64,000 nucleotides of DNA from Arenicola marina (lineage: Eukaryota; Annelida; Polychaeta; Arenicolidae), in contig OZ025258.1 in assembly GCA_964019135.1 (NCBI GenBank), positions 12,307,771-12,371,770 of the forward strand, read 5' to 3'. The position numbers and the translations under genes were made by a program. Shown one piece after another: positions 14,309 to 24,800 of this stretch; position 1 is the first letter of the stretch, and each line of letters opens with the position of its first letter. Under the pieces are notes generated by a model. That model was not told the DNA's origin and ran no database searches. It saw only the letters and a list, made by a program, of their open reading frames with translations.

Positions 14309-15090
14309 GATTCTGTCCAGGTTCGTCCTGGGTGTATGTGATTGGGGGGGGGGGGGAGGGTCGTCCTGGGTGTATGTGAGCGGGGTGGGGTTCGTCCCGG
14401 GTGTATGTGAGGGGGGTGGGGTTCGTCCCGGGTGTATGTGAGGGGGGTGGGGTTCGTCCCGGGTGTATGTGAGGGAGGATGGAGTTCGTCCTGGGTGTAT
14501 GTGAGCGAGGGGGGGGGTGTGGTTCGTTCCATGGTGTATGGGAAGGGGGGTGGGGTTCGTCCCGGTGTATGTGAGGGGGGTGGGTTCGTCCCGGGTGTAT
14601 GTGAGCGGGGGGGGGGGTGGTTCGTCCCATGGTGTATGTGAGGGGGGTTGGGTTCGTCCCGGGTGTATGTGAGGGGGGTGGGGTTCGTCCCGGGTGTAAG
14701 TGAGGGGGGTTGGGTTCGTCCCGGGTGTATGTGAGCGGGGGGGGGGGGTGTGGTTCGTCCCATGGTGTATGTGAGGGGGGTGGGTTCGTCCCGGGTGTAT
14801 GTGAGCGGGGGGGGGGTGTGGTTCGTCCCATGGTGTATGTGAGGGGGGTTGGGTTCGTCCCGGGTGTATGTGAGGGGGGGTGGGGTTCGTCCCGGGTGTA
14901 TGTGAGGGGGGTTGGGTTCGTCCCGGGTGTATGTGAGCGGGGGTGGGGTGGGGGGGGTGGGGTTCGTCCCATGGTGTATGTGAGGGGGGTTGGGTTCGTC
15001 CCGGGTGTATGTGAGTGGGGTCGGGTTCGTCCTGGGTGTATGTGAGGGGGTGGGGTTCGTCATGGGTGTATGTGAGGGGGGCGGGGGGGG
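14309..15090. repeat. G-rich 30-33-bp minisatellite
   Basis: Variable-length units built on GGGTTCGTCCCGGGTGTATG followed by long G runs broken by single T residues. The plus strand is strongly G-rich and repeatedly offers four or more G tracts within 30 bp, so G-quadruplex formation is plausible. The core matches the 33-bp array at 17641-19751, so both probably descend from one unit. Confidence 0.9.
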
Positions 15091-16455
15091 GGATGGACAT
15101 CGCTCGCCTTCGCCCGCGGGTCTGTCTGGGATATGTGCGAACTGGAGGCTGTGGTGGTCCTGAGTGAGCGTGAGGGGGAGTGGGCGTCCTATGTGGATAT
15201 GAGCGGGGGGGATCTGTCAAGGGTGTAAGGTGAGGGGTAGCGGATCGATCCCGTGTAAGGAGGGGGGGGGGGGTTGAGGCCGTCGTTCTGTGTGTCTGTG
15301 ACCGTGGGAGGGGGAGGGGACCGTTCGTCCGGGATGTGTTTGAGAGGGAGTGGGTGAGGGTCCGTCCCGGGTGTATATAAATCGGAGGGGGCGGTTATGC
15401 GTCTTGGGTTTATGTGACGGGGGTGAGTGGGGAAAGGATGGCGTCAAGCGTTTGTTGTTTGTTTGAGGGGAGGGGGTGTGGGGGAGGGGGGATGCGTCCT
15501 GGATGTGTGTGAGATTGGTTGATTATTCAGGACGCTTTAACCACTTTTGGTCATATCGCGTCAATTGGAGAAGGAAGGGAGAGTGGAGCCATGTCCTCGG
15601 GGGTAACCCCCTACTCTTTACGAAGAAAGACATGGGATCTTTATCCTGCGACCACACAGGCATAGCCACAGCAGGGCTCGAACCACCGACCCACGTGCCG
15701 TTAGGCTCTCAGGTGACCAGAGCACTCAATGCGAGCGCTCTAACCCACTGAGCTATCGCGCCGGCCCCGGATGTGTGTGAGAGGGAGGGGGTGAGGATCC
15801 GCCCCGGATGTGTGTTAGACGGGGGGGGGGTCGTTGTCCAGGGTGTGGAGGGGGGGGGCGGCGTTGCCCAGGGTGTGGAGGGGATGAGTAGTTTTCCAGG
15901 GTGTGAAAGGGGGTGGGTGGGGGTGGTCGGCAAGCGTTTGTTTGAGGGGAGGGGGTGAGGGAGAGGGATGGGGTCCTGCCCGGATGTGTGGGAGAGGGTG
16001 AGGCTGGGGATCCGTACCGTGTAATGTGAGAATGGGAGCGGGGGGGAGGTCCTACCCGGGTGTGTGAGTGGAGGGGATGAGCGGGGGGTCCTACCCGGGT
16101 GTGTGAGTGGAGGGGATGTGGGGGGGGGCCTACCCGGGTGTGTGAGTGGAGGGGATTAGGGGGGGGGGGTTCCTAACCGGGCGTGTGAGTGGAGGGGATG
16201 AGGGTGAGGGTGCCCGTCCCGGGTGTGAGTGGAGGTGATGAGGGTTGCGGGGGGTGGGGGGGTCCGTCCTGGGTGTGTGAGTGGAGGGGATGAGGGGGTG
16301 GGGTCCTACCCGGGGGTGTGAGTGGAGGGGATCAGGGGGGCGGGGGAATATCTTCTTGATATTGTATGCGAGTGGAGGTGGGTCAGTCCGGGATGTGTGT
16401 GAAGGGGAGGAGGATGGTTGTTCTGGGCGTGCGTGAGGGAGGGGGTGTGTTTTAT
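15091..16455. repeat. Degenerate G-rich repeat tract
   Basis: Decayed continuation of the G-rich family, with recurring CCCGGGTGTGTGAGTGGAGG-type motifs at 16050-16350 and irregular spacing. A full-length SINE interrupts it at 15513-15766. Open frames on either strand are short and low-complexity; no gene is supported. Confidence 0.75.
15513..15766 (-). mobile_element. tRNA-derived SINE, family A, full length
   Basis: Read on the minus strand, it begins with a tRNA-like head (GCGCGATAGCTCAGTGGGTT and a GGTTCGAGCCC B box), then a conserved body with CAGGATAAAGATCCCATG and GACATGGCTCC, and ends in a short A/C-rich tail. The motif GGATGTGTGTGAGA lies on both sides (about 15501-15514 and 15768-15781), consistent with a target-site duplication, although that motif also occurs in the host repeat. 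Family A copies also lie at 25906, 35403 and 51680. Confidence 0.88.
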
Positions 16456-17640
16456 CGGCCAATAACACAATGCCATAACCATGATGATCAGATATTTGTT
16501 GTTTTATTTCGATTCTTTACAGAAACTGTTTTCCGGCTATCATTGGTGGTGTACGTCAGGAAGACAAGCCCGGAATATGCCATGCCGAAAGACCTTTCTT
16601 CCACTGTAGGTATCTGTGGATAAAAAGAAGTTTGAAGATCTTTATTGAAAGACTATTGCGAAGCAATGGTCAATATTTCTATTGCCGGGTAAATGCAACA
16701 AAGTATAGAACTAACTAAAGTGCTCTTTTGATGTGTCAGTGTTACGAACAGATTGAGTTGGTTTTTTGACAAGTCATGACATTGACAAGACAACATAGTA
16801 ATTTGACAAGCATTTTGACATTTCATACAACTTTAACACCCCAGCGTAGTATTAAACTTTGTTTACAGGCATTTAATCAGGTTTTTTTGTATAGATGTTG
16901 GTATCGTTATGGTGAAATGACAGCCTGTCATCTTTATAATTTAGATAGGATTTCTGATACTAAATAGTCCAAGGCCTACTTCAGTACTTGTGTAATTTGG
17001 CTGTTTTTTTCTGTAGCCATTTTGTTCTTGTTGACAAATTAATGTGTGTGTGACAGCCCTTTTTGGATATTAAGTACTTGAGTCTTGTGACATGCTACAA
17101 TGCAATATTCATTTTATAGTTTATGACAACTATGCTTAGAATTTATTTCTAAAATTTAGTAGGACAGATGGAACTACTTCATTGCTTCATTTCTCTCCTA
17201 TCCACTTCGCTTCAATTCACCTTAGTTCAAATCTTCAGTCTTCTGTATGCCACATGGCCGCTCCACAAGCTAGGTTAGGGTTAAATTAAGGTTTAATGGA
17301 TTATGGATTGGAGTTATGGGTCGGTCATGGGTTAGGGCTAAGGGACAAGGGTCAAATGTTAGGGCGCGCAAACGTAGTCACTTAGCATGTGGAACGGCGA
17401 TAAAAGGAAATGACACCTAGACATACATCTGCTCTAAAGTTGCCAATAAGAATTCTTGGTTCTTATGTTATTTGATTCAGAATAACATATTTAGTTCACT
17501 GGCAACAGTTCAAATTTTTTTTTAGTGTCCAATGATTCTGTATGAGACGACGTCATGTTATATTACTTTCACACCATGTATCTCGTGTTTCAAATTTGTT
17601 TACGGGGACCAGTTACGACATTATGCTGAATATATGGCTC
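16456..17640. other. Non-repetitive island between arrays
   Basis: About 1.2 kb of AT-rich single-copy-looking sequence between two arrays of the same G-rich family. Only short open frames without recognisable domains were seen. Nothing functional is supported. Confidence 0.6.
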
Positions 17641-19751
17641 TATGTGAGGGGGTGGTGGGTTCGTTCTGGGTGTATGTGAGGGTGTGATGGGGTTCGTTCT
17701 GGGTGTATGTGAGGGGGTGATGGGGTTCGTTCTGGGTGTATGTGAGGGTGTGATGGGGTTCGTTCTGGGTGTATGTGAGGGTGTGATGGGGTTCGTTCTG
17801 GGTGTATGTGAGGGTGTGATGGGGTTCGTTCTGGGTGTATGTGAGGGGGTGATGGGGTTCGTTCTGGGTGTATGTGAGGGTGATGGGGTTCGTTCTGGGT
17901 GTATGTGAGGGTGATGGGGTTCGTTCTGGGTGTATGTGAGGGGGTGATGGGATTCGTTCTGGGTGTATGTGAGGGTGTGATGGGGTTCGTTCTGGGTGTA
18001 TGTGAGGGTGTGATGGGGTTCGTTCTGGGTGTATGTGAGGGTGTGATGGGGTTCGTTCTGGGTGTATGTGAGGGTGTGATGGGGTTCGTTCTGGGTGTAT
18101 GTGAGGGTGTGATGGGGTTCGTTCTGGGTGTATGTGAGGGTGTGATGGGGTTCGTTCTGGGTGTATGTGAGGGTGTGATGGGGTTCGTTCTGGGTGTATG
18201 TGAGGGTGTGATGGGGTTCGTTCTGGGTGTATGTGAGGGTGATGGGGTTCATCCAGGGTGTATGTGAGGGTGTGATGGGGTTCATCCAGGGTGTATGTGA
18301 GGGGGTGATGGGGTTCGTTCTGGGTGTATGTGAGGGTGTGATGGGGTTCGTTCTGGGTGTATGTGAGGGTGTGATGGGGTTCGTTCTGGGTGTATGTGAG
18401 GGTGTGATGGGGTTCGTTCTGGGTGTATGTGAGGGTGTGATGGGGTTCGTTCTGGGTGTATGTGAGGGTGTGATGGGGTTCGTTCTGGGTGTATGTGAGG
18501 GTGTGATGGGGTTCGTTCTGGGTGTATGTGAGGGTGTGATGGGGTTCATCCAGGGTGTATGTGAGGGTGTGATGGGGTTCGTTCTGGGTGTATGTGAGGG
18601 TGTGATGGGGTTCGTTCTGGGTGTATGTGAGGGTGTGATGGGGTTCGTTCTGGGTGTATGTGAGGGTGTGATGGGGTTCGTTCTGGGTGTATGTGAGAGT
18701 GTGATGGGGTTCGTTCTGGGTGTATGTGAGGGTGATGGGGTTCGTTCTGGGTGTATGTGAGGGTGTGATGGGGTTCGTTCTGGGTGTATGTGAGGGTGTG
18801 ATGGGGTTCATCCAGGGTGTATGTGAGGGTGTGATGGGGTTCGTTCTGGGTGTATGTGAGGGTGTGATGGGGTTCGTTCTGGGTGTATGTGAGGGTGTGA
18901 TGGGGTTCGTTCTGGGTGTATGTGAGGGTGTGATGGGGTTCGTTCTGGGTGTATGTGAGGGTGTGATGGGGTTCGTTCTGGGTGTATGTGAGGGGGTGAT
19001 GGGGTTCATCCAGGGTGTATGTGAGGGTGTGATGGGGTTCGTTCTGGGTGTATGTGAGGGGGTGATGGGGTTCGTTCTGGGTGTATGTGAGGGTGTGATG
19101 GGGTTCGTTCTGGGTGTATGTGAGGGTGTGATGGGGTTCATCCAGGGTGTATGTGAGGGTGTGATGGGGTTCGTTCTGGGTGTATGTGAGGGTGTGATGG
19201 GGTTCGTTCTGGGTGTATGTGAGGGTGTGATGGGGTTCGTTCTGGGTGTATGTGAGGGTGTGATGGGGTTCATCCAGGGTGTATGTGAGGGTGTGATGGG
19301 GTTCGTTCTGGGTGTATGTGAGGGTGTGATGGGGTTCGTTCTGGGTGTATGTGAGGGTGTGATGGGGTTCGTTCTGGGTGTATGTGAGGGGGTGATGGGG
19401 TTCGTTCTGGGTGTATGTGAGGGGGTGATGGGGTTCGTTCTGGGTGTATGTGAGGGTGTGATGGGGTTCGTTCTGGGTGTATGTTAAGGGTGATGGGGTT
19501 TGTTCTGGGTGTATGTGAGGGTGTGATGGGGTTCGTTCTGGGTGTATGTGAGGGTGTGATGGGGTTCGTTCTGGGTGTATGTGAGGGTGTGATGGGGTTC
19601 ATCCAGGGTGTATGTGAGGGTGTGATGGGGTTCGTTCTGGGTGTATGTGAGGGTGTGATGGGGTTCGTTCTGGGTGTATGTGAGGGTGTGATGGGGTTCG
19701 TTCTGGGTGTATGTGAGGGTGTGATGGGGTTCGTTCTGGGTGTATGTGAGG
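17641..19751. repeat. 33-bp tandem array, about 64 units, ending at assembly gap
   Basis: Highly homogeneous unit with GATGGGGTTCGTTCTGGG, TGTATGTGAG and GGTGT; spacing is 33 bp (for example 18061 and 18094). A variant with TTCATCCAGGG recurs irregularly. Because 33 is divisible by 3, frames stay open through the array (up to 550 codons on minus, giving an 11-residue peptide repeat), but there is no other sign of coding. The array continues into the gap, so its true length is unknown. Confidence 0.96.
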
Positions 19752-19951
19752 NNNNNNNNNNNNNNNNNNNNNNNNNNNNNNNNNNNNNNNNNNNNNNNNN
19801 NNNNNNNNNNNNNNNNNNNNNNNNNNNNNNNNNNNNNNNNNNNNNNNNNNNNNNNNNNNNNNNNNNNNNNNNNNNNNNNNNNNNNNNNNNNNNNNNNNNN
19901 NNNNNNNNNNNNNNNNNNNNNNNNNNNNNNNNNNNNNNNNNNNNNNNNNNN
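19752..19951. other. Assembly gap (200 N)
   Basis: Exactly 200 undetermined bases at the end of the 33-bp array. A round size suggests a gap of unknown length. Confidence 0.99.
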
Positions 19952-20440
19952 CCCCCCCCCACTCTCTTACCCCCCAACCCAGCCACCAGCTAATAGATTA
20001 ACCCATAGCAAGCGAACGGGGCTTGCGCACGAAGCATTAGACATATCACTGGGCTCTCATATGATACCAAACACGAACGATAGGATGATATCAAGATAAT
20101 ATCCATCATGAACCGATGGCGACCACTATATGCAATAGGTATTTCATCTACTATATATAGATACTTGCGGACATATGGCACAATATGGTGGTTTAAGGTA
20201 TGTGGCATAGTAAGAACATAGATGGAAAAGTAACATATATTCTCGCAATGAGTCGTGACCATATACACATATTTCAACGAATAACCTTTAATAAACCAGT
20301 ATCACATGATTGTTCGTTTTTTTTTATTCACAGCAGAGAAGCATTTGAAATGTGCACATCATGTCCGAGCTTGGATGAGTAGAACAAGTAAGCATAATGG
20401 AATATTATGGGAAAATTATCACAGATCACTGACAGCCTGG
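19952..20440. other. Non-coding spacer
   Basis: Begins with a C tract after the gap, then AT-rich sequence. No supported feature; it would lie downstream of the SLC5 gene. Confidence 0.5.
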
Positions 20441-21160
20441 CCATAGCTGGCAGCCCTAGACACTGATAGCCCTAGACACTGACAACTCTAGCAACCGACA
20501 GTCCTAGACACTGACAGACCTAGACACTGACAGCCCCAGACACTGACAGGCCTAGACACTGACAGCCCTACACTGACAGCCCTAGTCACTGAGAGCCCTA
20601 GACACTGACAGCCATAGCCTGACAACCCTAGACACTGACAGCCTAGACACTGACAACCCTAGACACTGACACAACTAGACATTGATAGCCCTAGACACTG
20701 ACAGCCTTAGACATTGACAGCCTTAGACATTGACATCCCTAGACACTGACACACCTAGACACTGACAGCCCTAGGCAATGACAGCCTAAAAAACTGACAT
20801 CCGTAAACACTGACAGCCCTAGGCAATGACAGCCCTAGGCAATGACAGCCTAAGACACTGACTGCCCTAGACACTGACAGCCCTAGACACTGACACACAT
20901 AGACACTGACATCCCTAGACACTGACAGCCTGAGACACTGACAAGCCCTAGACACTGACATCTCTCGACGCTGACAACCATAGACACTGACTGCCCTAGA
21001 AACTGACAGCCCTAGTCACTGACAGCCCTGGCCACTGACAGCGCTATACACTGACAGCCCTAGACACCGACAGCCCTAGACACCGACAACCCTTGACACC
21101 CCTAGACACTGACAGCCCTAGACACTGACAGCCCTAGACACTGACAGTCTGGCCAACGCG
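20441..21160. repeat. 16-bp minisatellite (ACACTGACAGCCCTAG)
   Basis: Imperfect tandem copies of a 16-bp unit with many point variants and small indels, about 45 units. It lies just downstream of the SLC5 stop codon, so it may be part of the 3' UTR or the flank. Remnants of the same unit occur at 21367-21455 and 26148-26213. Confidence 0.93.
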
Positions 21161-21171
21161 GGCAACCCTAG

Positions 21172-21355
21172 AAGGAATGGAATGTTGGTGTTTTAGGCCA
21201 CTTTTGTGCACATACAGGCTAAATTGGGCCAAGGAACCTCCCGAGACGATGAAGGAATGAAACATGCCCCAGATTAGGTGCCCGAGCCCGGATTCGAACC
21301 CAGGACCTATTGATCTGCGGTCTAGTGCGCTAACCACTACACCAGGGAGGCCCCC
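21172..21355 (-). mobile_element. tRNA-derived SINE, family B, with target-site duplication
   Basis: On the minus strand it reads GTGGTTAGCGCACTAGACC (A-box region) and then GGGTTCGAATCC (B box), followed by a tRNA-unrelated body. It is flanked by GGCAACCCTAG at 21161-21171 and 21356-21366, a direct target-site duplication made from the host 16-bp array. The insertion splits that array. Confidence 0.9.
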
Positions 21356-21460
21356 GGCAACCCTAGACACTGTCAGCCCTAGACGCTGACAGCCATAGAC
21401 ACTGACAGCCCTAGACTGACAGCCCTAGACACTGACAGCCCTAGACACCGACAGCCCGGC
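21356..21460. repeat. 16-bp minisatellite, distal part
   Basis: Continuation of the ACACTGACAGCCCTAG array on the far side of the SINE. It ends about 60 bp from the SLC5 stop codon. Confidence 0.9.
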
Positions 21461-21516
21461 CGCCGCGGGCGGCCTGCCCACCCGGCCACCGGCCCAGGCC
21501 CAGGCCACCGCCGACC

Positions 21517-21842
21517 TCAGTGGAAGAACCCGTAAAGGAAGGCGAGGACGGCGATGACGACGACGGCGTTGGCAGCCAGGAAGCGCCCCATGCGGGGACC
21601 CTGGCGGAGACTGGCCAGCCGGGCGGCGTGGTCCTCCCCAGGGGCGTTGTCGTCCTTTTGAACACCAGACCGCTGCGTGTCTCCACACAGAGCCACGACG
21701 AAGCGCTGCCATAGGGACAGCCCCACCCCCGACCCGTCCCCGCCCTCCTCCCTCTCCGCCTCCGCCTCCGCCTCCGCCACCTTCTCATCCCCTCCGTCTC
21801 GACCAGACTTCGCTGCTGCCATGGCGACGTCATACCCAGGCC
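21517..21842 (-). CDS. SLC5 exon 15 (terminal)
   Basis: Residues 681-788 and TGA. A Glu/Ala run ([10 protein letters not shown]) and a basic segment are followed by the final helix ([20 protein letters not shown]), ending one residue before the stop, as is usual for SGLTs. Acceptor ATTCACAG. Confidence 0.92.
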
Positions 21843-24800
21843 CTGTGAATTGGTGATATTGCAATGTGATAATAGCATAATAATATGGATGATATTAGTA
21901 GGACGATAATAATGCTATGGCACTGTTGATAATGCTAGAACAATGTTAATATTGCAAGAACAATGTTAATAATGCCATCACATGTTAATAATGCTATAAC
22001 AATGTTAATATTGCAATAACAATGTTAATAATGCCATCACAATGTTAATAATGCCATCATAATGTTAATAATAATAAAATCGTTATATAATTATCTGTTT
22101 ATAGAATGTGACTTTTTGTATTTTGTATACATCTGTGGCAAAACAGTCTACGCCATTGTGATACATGTCATACGCTTCTGTACGAATCCATTCCGCAGAC
22201 GAAAATTGAATCATGGAACCGAAGGTCTGCCATATAATATATATTTGAGTAAAAGCATACTGTTCATCCAGCCCACGATATGGATTAGAGGATGAAGATG
22301 TCTACAGGTAAAGCGAAACAACAACCCTCGCTGGGGGTATCGCCACGTGCCAGCCTACACCCCAACCCCTACCCCTGACCCCCAACCGCCGCACTGTCCC
22401 CCCTCTGTCACTATTACTGAGAGGTTGGACTGTATTGGCAAAATGATGCCTACCTGTGGCTTGCATGTCGACCCCAGCAGCCCGGCGTTTTTCACCCGCT
22501 AGGGTGGTAGCCATGAGCGACGGAACCTCGCACGGTTCCCCCATGACTCCTGCTGACTTCTCCATCACAACGTTCTCCTTCCAGCCCATGGATTCCTGTT
22601 CCCTTGGTAACCGATCTCCTTGGCTACCGCTGTACGACTTGAGTCGAAGTCTCAGGTCAGTCTCGGGTAGAGCGTCTTGAGACCGAGTGTATAATGCCGT
22701 GACGTCATGAGCGTCACGTGGTTCCCTCGGCGGGATCTCCGTGAAGGTAATGATGCCTTTATCAGCGTGCGTCACCATGGCGACGACGTTCGTTTCCATG
22801 ACGATGCCTTTCGCTTCTTGTATCCGTCGCTCGGCCTCGACGTCACGAAGTGGCTTCTCGAAGCGAGTCCAATACGTCACACCAGCTAGCTGGGGGCAAG
22901 AAGTCATCTCATATTACATTTTTAAGTGACATCAATTTCTTCATTGTCCGTTAAATAGACATGAGATATATCATAACATTATACAGTTATCATCAACATT
23001 CAGTTGCTCATGTCATGGCTATGGCATCAGTAATGAACATTCTATTACTATATAAAGTTTGGGTTGCCTATTTTTCTTAGCTTTATGAAATAATGTGAGC
23101 TGGCGGGAATGTGACGGCAGTATCATTTCGTAATATTGTAGGATGGAAGGTGAACGTTGCCTGAAAATAGTGTCAGTAACACCACGTGCACATCCAAACA
23201 TGACTAATTATTGTTTAAATAATCATTAGTGTTCAATTTTTTTGCGTCAGTAATATAAACGTGGTGTGTGAAATAGAGACATAATTCACCATTTCTTGGA
23301 CATGACATGAATTACGTGACATGAATATGTAGATGAGTTAGCTCCCCATTCCTTGGTCATGGCATCAATACCATTATATCAAAAGGTTACAACAACATGT
23401 TAAGTGGTTAGTGACATGAACATGTAAAGTGTTTAGTTAAATGTATACGTGAAGCTATTAGATACCCGTTCCTTGGGCATGACAATGCCAATATATGAAT
23501 ATGCAAAGTGATCAGTTTGACCTACATGAATCTAAGTCGCTAATAGCTACACGAATACGTAAAGCCGCTAATAGCTACACGAATATGTAAAGTCGCTAAT
23601 AGCTACACGAATATGTAAAGTCGCTAATAGCTACACGAATATGTAAAGTCGCTAATAGCTACACGAATACGTAAAGCCGCTAATAGCTACACGAATATGT
23701 AAAGTCGCTAATAGCTACACGAATATGTAAAGTCGCTAATAGCTACACGAATATGTAAAGTCGCTAATAGCTACACGAATATGTAAAGTCGCCAATAGCT
23801 ACACGAATATGTAAAGTCGCTAATAGCTACATGATTATGTAAAGTCGCTAATATCTACATGAATATGTAAAGGGTTTAATTACCATGGCATCAGTAACAT
23901 TACATGATTATATGAAGTGGTTAGTACATGAATATGTAAAGTGGATAGTGCATGGATATGTAACGTGGTTAGCTACATAAACAAGTCAAATTATTACTTA
24001 CCCGTTCCTTGGGCATGGCGTGGGTGGCTAGGCTGACGACGGCGGCCACGATGAATGCTAACAGGATCTGTGAGGCGGTGTGGTAGTGCGCGTGCCATGC
24101 GGTCACGAACAGGGGCCTGTTGTCGGGATCACCACAAGGGGGCGCTTGGTACACCATGTCGAGAATGAAACGGACCAGTCCCCAGGCCTGAGCCACTATC
24201 AGACCCCAAAATGCCCCCTAAAGAAGGTAGAAAGGGAATGTTTTGTTCATAATATGTCCAGCGCGTCACCTGCTCCAGGCTATAGGGCAGTGGAAACTAT
24301 GTAGGCCTATCAGGGTCAACATGTATTTTGAACTGACATGTGTGACACTATATGGCGGTCAGTGGTATTAAATAATTTTTTTTTTTTCTTTTTTTTTTGG
24401 GGGGGGGGGCGTATAAAGACTCTCAATTCTGCATATCTCTTTTGAAAAAATATAATAAAACCACAGAGGCCACCCCCCCTCCCTTCTCTGACCCTCTTAC
24501 TTGACCGTTACAGCGAGGTCAGAACACCCACCCACAACCCCTCCCTCTCCCCCTACCTCCTCTTTGCAGCGCTTCCAGAACACCCTCACACACCCTCTCC
24601 CCCCTCACAGCGCCCCTCCCCCTTACCTCCTCGATGCAGCGCCGCCAGAACACCGTCACACACCCTCTCTCCCCTCACAGCCCCCTCCCTCTTACCTCCT
24701 CATTACAGCGCCGCCAGAACACCCTCACACAACCTCTCCCCCCTCACAGCCCCCCCCCCTTACCTCCACGTTACAGCGCCCCCCGGAACACCCCCACACA

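Noticed and set aside
13927..15220. Pro/Thr-rich frames of 245-378 codons on the minus strand
   Set aside because: They cross from the 28-bp array into the G-rich array and reflect C-rich composition, not a mucin-like gene.
17621..19273. 550-codon minus-strand frame with an 11-residue repeat
   Set aside because: A product of the 33-bp unit being divisible by three. The homogeneous DNA array predicts it fully and there is no sign of a signal peptide or domain.
21280..21350. tRNA gene at the A/B-box matches (and those at 15.7, 32.3, 51.7, 59-60 and 61.9 kb)
   Set aside because: The tRNA-like heads are joined to conserved SINE bodies and do not form an obvious cloverleaf with matched acceptor stems.
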